Shown here piece after piece: positions 1 to 8,033 of a stretch of DNA of 25,210 nt (position 1 is its first letter; the number at the start of each line of letters is the position of its first letter). The notes under the pieces were generated by a model that was given only the letters and a program-made list of their open reading frames with translations, made no database searches and had not been told where the DNA came from. Where the stretch lies: positions 1-25,210 of the forward strand of contig MNUP01000079.1 of the NCBI GenBank assembly GCA_001871075.1. The letters are read 5' to 3'. The position numbers were made by a program, and so were the translations under genes. Source of the stretch: Candidatus Desantisbacteria bacterium CG1_02_49_89 (lineage in GTDB: Bacteria; Desantisbacteria; UBA1551).

Positions 1-1456
1 CAGGCTGGACAGAAGCACCATTAACTGTGAGATTGAGAGATGTCCCGCCCAGATTAATATCCGGGCGAGGTCTCGCCCCGACTGAAGTCGGGGCGGAAAG
101 ATTGAGAGATTGTCCCAAAGGGATCCCTTCGGGAAGAGACTGAAGCCAGGAAGGAGCCCTTATTTTCAGATCGAATGGGTTCTCTGATTCTATCTCCAGG
201 TGGAGCTGGCCTTTGAGCGGGTAAAGCGTGCGCAGATTGAACCTTACCTCAGAATCCATCATCCGCAAAGCGCCTTTTATGTCATTGAACAGATTGATCC
301 ACACAGACCTGTTATCAAATGTAACAACGTATTTCGCGATCTCAGAGAGCCCGTATGTGCCGTGCATTGAACAGCACCAGTACGCCTCGTTGCGCTTGCC
401 CGGGGTATGGTTCCCCATTTTTCCGTTCCTGAAATCACCTCCGCCGTAATTGCAGGAAAACCCGCCGTTCGCGCTTTGGTTCCAGAAGAAGTGGTTGAGC
501 AGAGTTTTTTCCGCCATCTCTATGTACCTGAACTTGCGGGTTATGCTCCACATATAAAGGTTTATCATCATCCAGTCCGCTTCAGAGCAACCCTCGTCGC
601 TTGTCCAGCCGGCAATGTAATGTTCGGGCGCGCCGCCTGTCGGAAGCAGGCCTTTCGCATGGATCTTTTCCCATTCTTCTTCAAGCCTGTCAAGTAAAGA
701 CGTATCCGCTGTTTCAAGGTAAAGGTTGACCATGCCCCGCAAAGTTGAAAAGAAGTGATGGGAGTGGATCGCGTGCTCAAAAGGCTTTACGAGCTTCGCG
801 ACCTGCTTTGCAAGCTCAAGGTATTTCTCCTCCCTGGAAGCCCGGTAAATATTTACGAGCCCGTCAATGCAGTGGGTGTAGTTTGAATACACGTAAGCCG
901 CCTTATCCGGGCTTTCTATGTCAACCATGGCTTCCGGGGTTGTCCAGAGCGGGTGGGTCTTCACGTAGTAGTTTGCGAGTTTTTTCGCGGCTGAAAGCAC
1001 GTTATCATCATGCGCAAGATTGTAATATTCCGTAAGGCCTTTAAGCATCCAGTTATGCCCTGAGGTGTGGTCCCTGTAGATCCTGCCTTCCTGCCTTTCC
1101 GCTCCGAAATATCCTTCGGGCCGCTGTAAAGAAAGCACCCCGGCAACGACTTTCTCGAGCTTCTGCTTGATCCCTTCGCGCAGGTCCTGCGGGTAAAGGT
1201 TCCCTGCGTAAGGGAAAATAGCGCTTAACGCGTTAATATACCTGCCTGCCTCATCCCCTGCCCAGTGCCCGCACGGCGAACCCTCTGTTCTGGACATTAC
1301 GAGATCAGCAAGGAGATAATCAGTGGAATACGGCGTGCAGGTCCAGTTCTCCCTTGCTTTTATTGTTTCCTCTTTCAGGAGCCGGCGCGCCGCCATTTCA
1401 ATGCGGGCAGAAAGTTCCCCTCCCAGTTTTACGCTCTTCAGGTTTGGAGTCAGCAT
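1..1456 (-). CDS. Beta-L-arabinofuranosidase-like glycoside hydrolase (GH127/DUF1680), 3' end cut by window
   Basis: The minus frame is open from an ATG at 1456 to the window edge, giving 485 residues with no stop. The start is supported by GAGGA about 6 nt upstream. The protein looks like family GH127: an alpha/alpha barrel with repeated helices and a catalytic zinc-thiolate site. In the family this site is a Glu-x-Cys pair plus a later Cys-Cys pair; here I see EGC at residues 288-290 and WCCSMHG with Cys361-Cys362. GH127 enzymes remove beta-L-arabinofuranose from plant-type glycans. No signal peptide is visible, so it is probably cytoplasmic. Near the C-terminal sheet domain, between IRAPSW and TVNG, about 36 extra residues are encoded by palindromic repeat DNA (see 30-137). 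It lies 42 bp downstream of a DegT gene on the same strand. The exact substrate cannot be deduced, and other DUF1680 activities are possible. Confidence 0.8.
   Translation of the reverse strand, partial: MLTPNLKSVKLGGELSARIEMAARRLLKEETIKARENWTCTPYSTDYLLADLVMSRTEGSPCGHWAGDEAGRYINALSAIFPYAGNLYPQDLREGIKQKLEKVVAGVLSLQRPEGYFGAERQEGRIYRDHTSGHNWMLKGLTEYYNLAHDDNVLSAAKKLANYYVKTHPLWTTPEAMVDIESPDKAAYVYSNYTHCIDGLVNIYRASREEKYLELAKQVAKLVKPFEHAIHSHHFFSTLRGMVNLYLETADTSLLDRLEEEWEKIHAKGLLPTGGAPEHYIAGWTSDEGCSEADWMMINLYMWSITRKFRYIEMAEKTLLNHFFWNQSANGGFSCNYGGGDFRNGKMGNHTPGKRNEAYWCCSMHGTYGLSEIAKYVVTFDNRSVWINLFNDIKGALRMMDSEVRFNLRTLYPLKGQLHLEIESENPFDLKIRAPSWLQSLPEGIPLGQSLNLSAPTSVGARPRPDINLGGTSLNLTVNGASVQP
30..137 (-). 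repeat. Repeat-derived in-frame insertion in the GH127 gene
   Basis: Two 17-18 bp direct repeats (AGATTGAGAGAT-GTCCC at 30-46 and a near copy ending at 116) flank a GC-rich segment with two palindromic parts, one of them CCCGACTGAAGTCGGG. A third palindrome, TCCCAAAGGGATCCCTTCGG, follows at about 114-135. All of it is translated in frame as low-complexity residues between two conserved GH127 motifs. The same GGGATCCC palindrome recurs at 1511-1540 and 17980-18001. Confidence 0.75.
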
Positions 1457-1498
1457 GGTTTTCCTCGTTCATCGTGCTTCGTGCTTCGTTCATCGTTA
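1457..1498. repeat. Degenerate tandem CGTGCTTCGT microrepeat
   Basis: The short gap between the DegT and GH127 genes is almost entirely degenerate copies of a roughly 8-mer (TCGTGCTTCGTGCTTCGTTC). It also contains the GAGGA ribosome binding site of the GH127 gene. Confidence 0.6.
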
Positions 1499-1545
1499 CT
1501 AACTTTTAACGTTTCCCGAAGGGATCCCCTTGGGACAACTTTCAA
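1499..1545. repeat. GGGATCCC palindromic repeat, overlapping the DegT 3' end
   Basis: CCCGAAGGGATCCCCTTGGG is a near-perfect palindrome flanked by AACTTTTAAC and ACTTTCAAC. The same arrangement, including the flanks, occurs at about 17968-18018, and the palindrome alone occurs inside the GH127 gene at 114-135. Confidence 0.7.
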
Positions 1546-2824
1546 CGGTATTAATGGCTTCCGCGATCTGCCTGCAATCTTGAGCGCCGAACGCGGGTGA
1601 TACCCAGATGGCAACAGACCTTCCCAGGATATCAGAGGTGCGCGGGCACATATCCGCAGAATACCTCGGCAGTTTTCCCTTATAAAACGAACAGGTGAAC
1701 GGACATCCCTCTTTTGTGATCGTTTTTTTGCCGATTATATGTTCCCAGTACGGATAAGTGTGCCAGTCGCGTAGTCGCGGGGAATACAGCCTGCCTGAAC
1801 TTATGCCTGCGCCTGCCAGGGCTGATCCTGCTTTTTCCGCTTCCTTCGCGTTGTTGAACATCAGGACTATACTTGTGCCTGCTTCGCCTTTCGGGTCCGC
1901 GGATGGAACAATCCTGAACTTCCCGCTTTTCCTTATGCCCGCGATGATCCTGTCCCTGTTCTCCCGCAAAGACCTTATTATCATGTCCAGTTTCCTCAGC
2001 TGGGCAATGCCTATCGCCGCATGGACCTGGGATTGCCTGTAATTCTCCCCGCAAAAGATCTCACCCGGCTTCCTTTCCTTCGCGTACCTGTCAGGCCTCC
2101 AGCATGCGGATGAATCCTGATAACTCTGGCACCTGGTGTAAAGCCATTCGTCTTTCAGGGTTATGACCCCGCCTTCCCCGCAGGTAAGTATCTTGAAAGG
2201 GTCAAAGCTGAAACACCCGCAGTCCCCGAAACTGCCCAAGAATTTCCCCTTGTACGAACCGCCGCACGCCTGCGCGGTGTCTTCTATGACTTTCAGTTTG
2301 TGCTTTTTCGCTATCCTCATTATCGCGTCCATCCTGCACGGCCTTCCTATCATGTGCACCGCGATTATTGCCTTTGTGCGCCTGGTTATTTTCTTCTCAA
2401 GGTCTACCGGGTCCAGGGTTAGGGTTTCGTCTATCTCGGCAAGCACCGGAATCGCCCTCGCTGTCACGATAATGGAAGCAGAGATGAAAAACGTGTAGGC
2501 CGGCACTATCACCTCGTCACCCGGCCCCACGCCGCACGCCGCAAGGGACGCGAGAAGCGCGGAGGTGCACGAATTTACCGCAAGCGCAAAAGGCACGCCT
2601 GCCTTTTTCGCGAACAACTCTTCAAACTCCCTTACCTTGTCCGGGAACCCGGCAGGCACGTAATACCTGAAAAGGTGGGGGGTCTTGCGAAAATCCTTCC
2701 TGATAATTTTTTCAAGCCTTTTCATCGCCGCAGGCCGCAGGTTCCACAGGCTTATGATCTCCATAAGTTCTTCAACCCCGACCTTCTGGCCGAATAATTT
2801 CCTTTTTAATCTATCATCAGGCAT
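1499..2824 (-). CDS. DegT/DnrJ/EryC1/StrS-family PLP aminotransferase (first copy)
   Basis: 441 residues, fold-type I PLP enzyme. It shows GDEVIVPAYTF near residues 102-112, EDTAQACGG with the PLP-ring aspartate at 182, and SFDPFKILTCGEGG with the Schiff-base lysine at 211. Family members transaminate keto-sugars or related cyclic ketones, usually for cell-surface glycans or secondary metabolites; the substrate here is unknown. The ATG at 2824 follows AGGAGG at 7 nt and overlaps the end of the upstream deacetylase gene by 8 nt, so the two are probably translationally coupled. The last dozen residues (CPKGIPSGNVKS) and the stop codon are encoded by a palindromic repeat shared with two other sites in the window. 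The natural C-terminus has therefore probably been replaced or extended by repeat DNA. Confidence 0.9.
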   Translation of the reverse strand: MPDDRLKRKLFGQKVGVEELMEIISLWNLRPAAMKRLEKIIRKDFRKTPHLFRYYVPAGFPDKVREFEELFAKKAGVPFALAVNSCTSALLASLAACGVGPGDEVIVPAYTFFISASIIVTARAIPVLAEIDETLTLDPVDLEKKITRRTKAIIAVHMIGRPCRMDAIMRIAKKHKLKVIEDTAQACGGSYKGKFLGSFGDCGCFSFDPFKILTCGEGGVITLKDEWLYTRCQSYQDSSACWRPDRYAKERKPGEIFCGENYRQSQVHAAIGIAQLRKLDMIIRSLRENRDRIIAGIRKSGKFRIVPSADPKGEAGTSIVLMFNNAKEAEKAGSALAGAGISSGRLYSPRLRDWHTYPYWEHIIGKKTITKEGCPFTCSFYKGKLPRYSADMCPRTSDILGRSVAIWVSPAFGAQDCRQIAEAINTVESCPKGIPSGNVKS

Positions 2825-3665
2825 CTTTCAGCCTCCTTTTATAATAATTAGAATATGTCATGATCTCCATGCCGGCGTCTTTCGCATATTCGACTATCCT
2901 TGCGGTCAGCTCCATGCCCGGGTCTTCCTTTATGCTGTCCCAATCATGCTGGGCATAGGAATACACAAGGCCGCGCCTGGCGGCATAGTCCAGCTCTTTT
3001 TTAACAACTTTAAAATGATCGCCGTGCTTTTTCCATCCCGTTATCCTGCGTTTGATATGACCATCCTGGACAGGGAACTCCATCATGCGGCCAAAACCCT
3101 GCGGCCCGTAAAAGAACGGCTGGATATCAAGTGAAAGCGGGACCCAGTCATTTTCGTTCCGTGACCACGAACGCACGAATTTAATACCGAGTTTGTCAAG
3201 TATTTCGAGGATATCCGGCCTGTCAGCAAGGCCTCTGTAAAATCCATAGGGAGTTGTAAGCCCGGCGCACTCAACTCCAAGGATATCCTTGAGCAGGGCG
3301 GAGGTTTTTGAAACCTCTTCCGCGATTCGCTGCAGGCTTTCGCCCTTATAAACCGTGGTCCCCTTTTCAAGAAAAACCTTGCCTGTGTCGCCGTCAGCCC
3401 ACGGAGAGTCAAGCTTCTGGACAAGCGATTTCAGCAATATGTGCGAATACGTGTGCTGCTGGATATCTATGAACGGATAGCCGCGGCGGACCTTCCTGAA
3501 TTCTTCGGCGTTCGCCTCAAGCGTTTTCCCGCACACAAAAAAGGTGCACGGCGCGCCCAGGTTCCTATGCATTTCGCCGGCTGTATTGAGGAAATGCCGG
3601 GTCTCCTCGCTGCGCTCAGGCGGCGCCTCAATATCATAACCCAACAGAAATATAGGGACAGGCAC
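2817..3665 (-). CDS. Polysaccharide deacetylase (NodB-homology) family protein, first copy
   Basis: 282 residues. NodB-fold metal-site motifs are visible: the DIE acidic motif at 11-13 and HTYSH (His71-x3-His75), with a later TTPYGFYRG matching the RxPxG region loosely. Such enzymes remove N- or O-acetyl groups from surface or storage polysaccharides using a divalent metal. There is no signal peptide, so this is a cytoplasmic PuuE/PdaA-like member rather than a secreted one. The likely start is GTG at 3665 with AAGAGG about 10 nt upstream. This GTG and the next codons (GTGCCTGTCCCTAT) lie inside the terminal repeat of the adjacent REP-transposase element, so the present N-terminus MPVPI is repeat-encoded. 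It overlaps the downstream DegT gene by 8 nt. Confidence 0.85.
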   Translation of the reverse strand: MPVPIFLLGYDIEAPPERSEETRHFLNTAGEMHRNLGAPCTFFVCGKTLEANAEEFRKVRRGYPFIDIQQHTYSHILLKSLVQKLDSPWADGDTGKVFLEKGTTVYKGESLQRIAEEVSKTSALLKDILGVECAGLTTPYGFYRGLADRPDILEILDKLGIKFVRSWSRNENDWVPLSLDIQPFFYGPQGFGRMMEFPVQDGHIKRRITGWKKHGDHFKVVKKELDYAARRGLVYSYAQHDWDSIKEDPGMELTARIVEYAKDAGMEIMTYSNYYKRRLKDA

Positions 3666-3673
3666 TATTTTTA
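3652..3673 (+). repeat. Left terminal inverted repeat of the RAYT element
   Basis: ATAGGGACAGGCACTATTTT followed by TA. The core can fold into an imperfect hairpin (AATAG/CTATT with loop CCTGT on the complementary strand), as expected of a REP. Confidence 0.85.
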
Positions 3674-3679
3674 AACCTC

Positions 3680-4345
3680 TTATTTTAAAGTGTTTTTCTG
3701 ACTACTTTTAGAATTTTTAAATGTTCGACCCAGCATAACTTCGATTTTCTTTACAAATTCTTTATTACCCGCAGGTCGGCCTGATATTGTACTGCTTTTT
3801 ATTTCTTTAACAATTCTTCCATCTTCGTATTCTGAAAGGAAATTTTTCCAATCTTTAATTTCAGAAATTAGATAAGATTCCCCGGGCAATAAATTATCCA
3901 GTTTCCTATTTACATGGACTTGCGCGCTTGACCACCTATAATCCTCAGGATTATCTATAATACCCGCCTTGACCGGATTCATCTCTACATATCGAACAGC
4001 GGTATAAAGATGAGTTTCACCTAAAACACAGGAAAAAAACCTGGATTGCCACACATGCCCTTTGCGATTCTTCCGATGGTTGAAATATTGGGAATATAAG
4101 GTACCTACCGTATGAAAAACGCCCGACATTGAATCGGGATTTTTGGGAACAGCAACCAAGTGCAAATGGTTGGGCATCAAACAATAAGCCCAGATTTCCA
4201 AACCGAATTTTTTACTATATTTCTCCAGCAGTGAGAGATACGTTTTATAATCCGACTTGCTTGTAAATACTCTCTGCTGATTATTACCTCTTTGAGTGAT
4301 ATGGTGTGGAAAACCAACAGCTATCGCTCTTGCAATCCTGGGCAT
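3680..4345 (-). CDS. REP-associated tyrosine transposase (IS200-like Y1 family)
   Basis: 221 residues. Key motifs are HHITQRGNN at 14-22, the metal-binding HUH motif in MPNHLHLVAVP (His60, His62) and the nucleophilic tyrosine in AVRYVEMNPVKAG (Tyr119). A C-terminal helix-turn-helix-like part contains SGRPAGNKEF. The length is normal for RAYTs. The enzyme cleaves single-stranded REP hairpins through a 5'-phosphotyrosine intermediate. The ATG at 4345 is preceded by AAAGGAG at 5 nt. The gene is more AT-rich than its neighbours (compare the flanking hydrolase and deacetylase), which suggests a separate origin. The reading frame is intact, so it may be active. Confidence 0.92.
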   Translation of the reverse strand: MPRIARAIAVGFPHHITQRGNNQQRVFTSKSDYKTYLSLLEKYSKKFGLEIWAYCLMPNHLHLVAVPKNPDSMSGVFHTVGTLYSQYFNHRKNRKGHVWQSRFFSCVLGETHLYTAVRYVEMNPVKAGIIDNPEDYRWSSAQVHVNRKLDNLLPGESYLISEIKDWKNFLSEYEDGRIVKEIKSSTISGRPAGNKEFVKKIEVMLGRTFKNSKSSQKNTLK

Positions 4346-4402
4346 GCTTACTCCTTTTAAAAAATGAAAAGTGCTTCGAATTCCCCTTATTTTACGTGAT
4401 TA

Positions 4403-4424
4403 TAAAAATAGTGCCTGTCCCTAT
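4403..4424 (-). repeat. Right terminal inverted repeat of the RAYT element
   Basis: Exact reverse complement of 3652-3673. Its CTA at 4421-4423 is the TAG stop codon of the hydrolase gene. Confidence 0.85.
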
Positions 4425-6373
4425 TTTGTTTTGGCTTTGGCCGGCGGGACCACAGGCAGGATCACGCACGAAGGGTTCCCGGAACTGCAGTAAACCGAAT
4501 TTACCGCCGTGTTGGGGTTTGCCTCGAACCTCGGGAAATTGCTGGAAGAAACCGCGACCCGTATCTTGTGCCCCTTGTTGAAAACTATGCTGGTTGACCA
4601 CAGGTCGATCTCTATTTCATAAACTTTCCCGGGTTCAAGCGGCTCCGGCTTTTCAAACGAATTCCTGTATTTAGCGCTGAGTATCCCGTCGGTCAGCAGC
4701 ATTGACCTGCCGTCAGGATAAACATCGCACAGCTTCGCGGTAAAATCAGCGTCCGTTGCTGTGGAAGATACGAATAAACGCGCTTTTATCCTTCCCGTGA
4801 CCTCAACCGGCTCTTTCAAAGCCGGGGTTGAATACGTAAGCACGTCCTGCCTGCGCTCAACAGAACGCTGGTCCATCGGCCCCATTGCCTGGTATAATTC
4901 CTGACCCCCTTTTGTTGGAGCCGGGTCTGAAGGACTGTAAAAAAACGTGTCAACGCCTGAATTCTTATCCGGCTTGTCTATTGCAAGGATGCCGTCTCTA
5001 TTCAGGTACAACTTTGTTGCTTTCGCGGGCACCGGCCAGGTATCAGAAGTGCGCCATTTGTTCCCCGGAGTTTTGTTATCATCCACGTCCCCCATCACGT
5101 AGTAATAGACCGCGGGGTCCTTCATTATGCCGGTGTCAGCGCCTTTCAGCCAGTAGTCAAACCAGCAGAACTGGTCCATCACAGGGCCGGGATCAAGCGA
5201 GTTCGCGGGGAATACAAGCTCACCCTGCTTGCGGCTTCCTATCGCGTAGTGGACCCAAGGGCCTATTATAAGTTTCTGCCTGCCTTTCGCCCCCTCACCG
5301 CCTGATGCCTGGATATTCGAAAAGGAATCAAGCTGGCCCTGGGTGAACAGGTCAAACCAGCCCCCGATATGCAGGATGGGCGCGCGTATGCTGCCGAGTT
5401 TTTCGTTGACGTTCAGGCCTTTCCAGAACTCATCGTAACAGGGGTGGCCTTTCACCGCGTCAACCGCTTCAGGTTTAAATTTCTGCTGTTTGAACCAGCC
5501 TTCGATAAGCGATTTCCTGAAAGCGCCTCCCTGGTACACCATCTGGTTATACAGGTCCTGGCCAGCGAAAAGAACGTGCTGGCACGCAAGACCCGGCGGA
5601 GCGGCAGGGGCGAGGAGCAGCTGGGTTATGCCCACAGCCGAACCTCCGAACGTTCCTATTTTCCCGTTGCACCATTCCTGTTTCAGGATCCATTCGGCTG
5701 TTTCATACCCGTCTTTGTTCTCTCCCCACGCGTCATCCCTGAACATCACCCACAGGCCTTTTGAAAAATACCTGCCCCTTATGTCCTGGGCAACAACAGC
5801 GTAGCCGTTCTGGCAGAATTCAGCCGCGAAATCGCGTATGCTCGCCCCGTAAGGGGTCCTCCAGAGCAGCACCGGCCATGAATCGTTTCCCGGAGGAAGG
5901 TATACGATGGAATACAAAACCGTGCTGTCGCTCATCGCGATCCGCACTGTCCTCTGGGATCTTATTGCCGGCTCAAGCACGAATTCGATCTCGGCGTCCT
6001 GAGAAAGGTCAAGCGCGTCAACTCCGTCAAGCTCCAGATCCCTGTACCTGGGCTCCCTGCCGCAGAACGGGACGTTCCCCGAAAGCCTGTTTATGTGGGA
6101 AAGTGACTGGGTGAAAACGAACGCGTCCTTGCAGCTCTGGTCCGTCTCTATTAAGAACTCCCCGTTCTTGTCGGTTACTGCAATTTTACGCACGGGTATT
6201 TTGCCGTAGGGCTTTATCTTCGAAGGCAGCTGGGTGGAAGCTATGCCGACCTGTATTTTGGCAACAGGCCTTCCGCTGCCTGCGGCAAGGACCCTGCCTT
6301 TCAAGACAGCGGCGCCTGAAACCGCTGGCAGCGCCACGGAAAACGCAAGAAGAATCAGCAAACATTTTTTCAT
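4421..6373 (-). CDS. CocE/NonD family hydrolase (X-Pro dipeptidyl-peptidase S15-like), exported
   Basis: 650 residues. A Sec signal peptide (MKKCLLILLAFSVALPAVSG) is followed by a short beta-rich carboxypeptidase-regulatory-like domain at about 22-85, an alpha/beta-hydrolase core and a C-terminal jelly-roll (PepX_C-like). The catalytic triad is visible as Ser245 in FGGSAVG, Asp341 in HIGGWFD and His375 in IGPWVH. Family members cleave acyl or ester bonds such as cocaine, cephalosporin or glutaryl esters, or N-terminal X-Pro peptides; I cannot choose a substrate. It probably acts in the periplasm or outside the cell. AAAGGA lies about 7 nt before the ATG. The TAG stop lies in the RAYT terminal repeat. 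Confidence 0.88.
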   Translation of the reverse strand: MKKCLLILLAFSVALPAVSGAAVLKGRVLAAGSGRPVAKIQVGIASTQLPSKIKPYGKIPVRKIAVTDKNGEFLIETDQSCKDAFVFTQSLSHINRLSGNVPFCGREPRYRDLELDGVDALDLSQDAEIEFVLEPAIRSQRTVRIAMSDSTVLYSIVYLPPGNDSWPVLLWRTPYGASIRDFAAEFCQNGYAVVAQDIRGRYFSKGLWVMFRDDAWGENKDGYETAEWILKQEWCNGKIGTFGGSAVGITQLLLAPAAPPGLACQHVLFAGQDLYNQMVYQGGAFRKSLIEGWFKQQKFKPEAVDAVKGHPCYDEFWKGLNVNEKLGSIRAPILHIGGWFDLFTQGQLDSFSNIQASGGEGAKGRQKLIIGPWVHYAIGSRKQGELVFPANSLDPGPVMDQFCWFDYWLKGADTGIMKDPAVYYYVMGDVDDNKTPGNKWRTSDTWPVPAKATKLYLNRDGILAIDKPDKNSGVDTFFYSPSDPAPTKGGQELYQAMGPMDQRSVERRQDVLTYSTPALKEPVEVTGRIKARLFVSSTATDADFTAKLCDVYPDGRSMLLTDGILSAKYRNSFEKPEPLEPGKVYEIEIDLWSTSIVFNKGHKIRVAVSSSNFPRFEANPNTAVNSVYCSSGNPSCVILPVVPPAKAKTK

Positions 6374-6554
6374 ACAAAATCCTTTTAGCCACGAATTTCC
6401 ACTAATTTCCCCCTGCAGTCCGATGTTGCATCGGACTCAACGCAGGGACCTGCGCGCCAGAACCAAGCGGATGGCGCTTCGGACGAAAGCACGAAAAAAT
6501 CACCACGGAGGCACGGATTAATTTTAAACCTTTTTAACCTTTAACCCCTTTAAC
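6374..6554. repeat. Repeat-filled gap with a nested hairpin (6411-6447)
   Basis: No gene is visible. The gap contains degenerate CCACGAATTTCCACTAATTT repeats, then a two-step palindrome: CCCTGC, AGTCCGAT, loop GTTGC, ATCGGACT, CAAC, GCAGGG. A related copy is at 15794-15835. The gap ends with degenerate TTTAACC repeats next to the ceramidase-like gene stop. Confidence 0.7.
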
Positions 6555-7805
6555 CTATTTAACCGACAGAAGAAGCTCACGAACGGCGGCAACCAGCGTT
6601 TCCCCGACATTGGGGGCGAAATGGAAGAACCCGCAGATGACCGGGACCATGTCCGCGGCGTAGCCGTTGCGGGCGAAATCGTCCTCATCCGGTATATAGC
6701 CCACTTCATCATTCGCGATACCGATGACAAAAGTATTTTTCGCCGGCGAGCATTTTTTTATTTTAAGCCCCCATTTTGTAAAAACTTCTCCCGGAAGCAT
6801 GGCGAAAAGGATATCTTTTCCAAGCATTAGTACCTGGATTTCAACAGGCAGTGTATCGCGCACATTCCTGCTTATTTCCCTTAAGGTATCTTCCTTCCAT
6901 TCCCTGTAAAACCTTTCCCAGTCAGGCTGTTTCCTCTGTTCAGCGTACCTGCTCATTATGCCTTCGACAAATTCTTCGTCAGGCACGCGCAACGGAAGGT
7001 TGACAAGCTTTGACCTCATGCTGACGCCCAGGTTCTGCGCCGGTTTTATTTTCCCGTAAATCCTCAAAGCTTCTTCTGCCAGCTGCTCCCCGTGCTCCTT
7101 CATCTTTTCAAACGATGACGTGCAGGCGTCCTTCGCATTTATGTCCCCGCAGCACCCCTGTGCGAAAACCGCAGTTCCCTTGCCGAGCGCCGCGTCTATT
7201 TTCGAGCTGGCAAAACCGGGCCAGTCAGCGCTCACAGCAATGTTGGAAGGCCCGCCTACAACCGCGTGCGCCGCGTAATTGTAAAACACTGCCTTTGTTT
7301 TTCCCTTGTAATCGTCAACGCGCAGGACTATAAGGGACGTATCCATAAGCCCGCCCTTAACAACCCTGTTCACCCCGATCTCAACCTTGCCTTTTCCCGC
7401 CCCAACTAAAACCGGTTCAAGGTTATTATTCGCCTCCTGCGCCGCTTCAAGGATCTTCTCCCTCAGGAACGCCATGTAACCCTTATCCATCTCGCCCCAG
7501 CCCCTGAGGTAGACTGTCACGGGGCCTGAATGGGTGTGTGTGGCGGAGATACTTATATTGTTCTCCGGAATCTTAATGGTCTTTGAGATCTCCTGCCTGT
7601 ACCGGACAACAAAATGCCTTCCGATCCCGCAGAGGTCGCATACGATAAGGAGCGCTTTTTTCCTGCCGTCGTCAAACAGGAGCGCCCTTGCGTAGAGGTC
7701 GTCGTGTATCTCCTTCCCGATCCGGTTGATATAAACGCCGTACCCGGCCATTTCAAGGCCCGGCCGGGGCGTTATCTTTATTTTCGAAACTCCTGCCTTC
7801 AGCAT
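6555..7805 (-). CDS. Neutral/alkaline ceramidase-like zinc hydrolase (N-terminal domain only)
   Basis: 416 residues with the fold motifs of the neutral/alkaline non-lysosomal ceramidase N-terminal domain: AGVSKIKITP at the start, the zinc-ligand motif SATHTHSGP (residues 87-95), NYAAHAV and SADWPG, followed by FAQGCCGDINA. True ceramidases are about 650-700 residues, exported, and have a C-terminal immunoglobulin-like domain. This protein lacks both that domain and a signal peptide, so it is better called ceramidase-like, with an unknown amide or ester substrate. The ATG at 7805 follows GGGAGG at 5 nt. Homologues of this short form are common in environmental genomes beside sugar-metabolism genes. 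Confidence 0.82.
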   Translation of the reverse strand: MLKAGVSKIKITPRPGLEMAGYGVYINRIGKEIHDDLYARALLFDDGRKKALLIVCDLCGIGRHFVVRYRQEISKTIKIPENNISISATHTHSGPVTVYLRGWGEMDKGYMAFLREKILEAAQEANNNLEPVLVGAGKGKVEIGVNRVVKGGLMDTSLIVLRVDDYKGKTKAVFYNYAAHAVVGGPSNIAVSADWPGFASSKIDAALGKGTAVFAQGCCGDINAKDACTSSFEKMKEHGEQLAEEALRIYGKIKPAQNLGVSMRSKLVNLPLRVPDEEFVEGIMSRYAEQRKQPDWERFYREWKEDTLREISRNVRDTLPVEIQVLMLGKDILFAMLPGEVFTKWGLKIKKCSPAKNTFVIGIANDEVGYIPDEDDFARNGYAADMVPVICGFFHFAPNVGETLVAAVRELLLSVK

Positions 7806-8033
7806 AAAACCCTCCCATATCTTACTGCGCCTTTTCTCGGTGTTTCCCTCGGCGGGGCGTTCGCATCTGATTGCCTGCTCACTCTAAAATTTTACCCGTT
7901 CCGGGCCTTAGGTAAAATTTTTTAATGCCCGCTACAGGAAAGCACCTCGCGGCGCAGCACATGGCCTCTTCTGCCCGCAATCCCGGTTCTGATTTATCCT
8001 ATATAAGGATTTCAAAAATATTCGTTGTCACTT
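7806..8033. other. Intergenic gap with an 11-bp perfect inverted repeat
   Basis: No gene is visible. AAAATTTTACC (7886-7896) and GGTAAAATTTT (7911-7921) form an 11-bp stem with a 14-nt loop. A short T run follows on the plus strand only, so it is not a good terminator for the minus-strand genes. ATCCTATATAAGGAT at 7996-8010 is a second small palindrome just downstream of the transporter stop. Confidence 0.5.

Larger units (their letters stand above)
3652..4424 (-). mobile_element. REP-associated tyrosine transposase (RAYT) element with 22-bp inverted termini
   Basis: A 773-bp unit consists of one Y1-type transposase gene between two perfect 22-bp inverted repeats at 3652-3673 and 4403-4424. 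The element fits tightly between two host genes. Its left end contains the GTG start of the deacetylase and its right end provides the TAG stop of the CocE-like hydrolase. RAYTs are usually single-copy domesticated relatives of IS200/IS605 transposases that act on dispersed REP palindromes. Confidence 0.85.

Noticed and set aside
7886-7921. Intrinsic terminator for the EamA transporter gene
   Set aside because: The 11-bp stem lacks a T tract on the minus strand; the T run is on the plus strand, where no gene ends.
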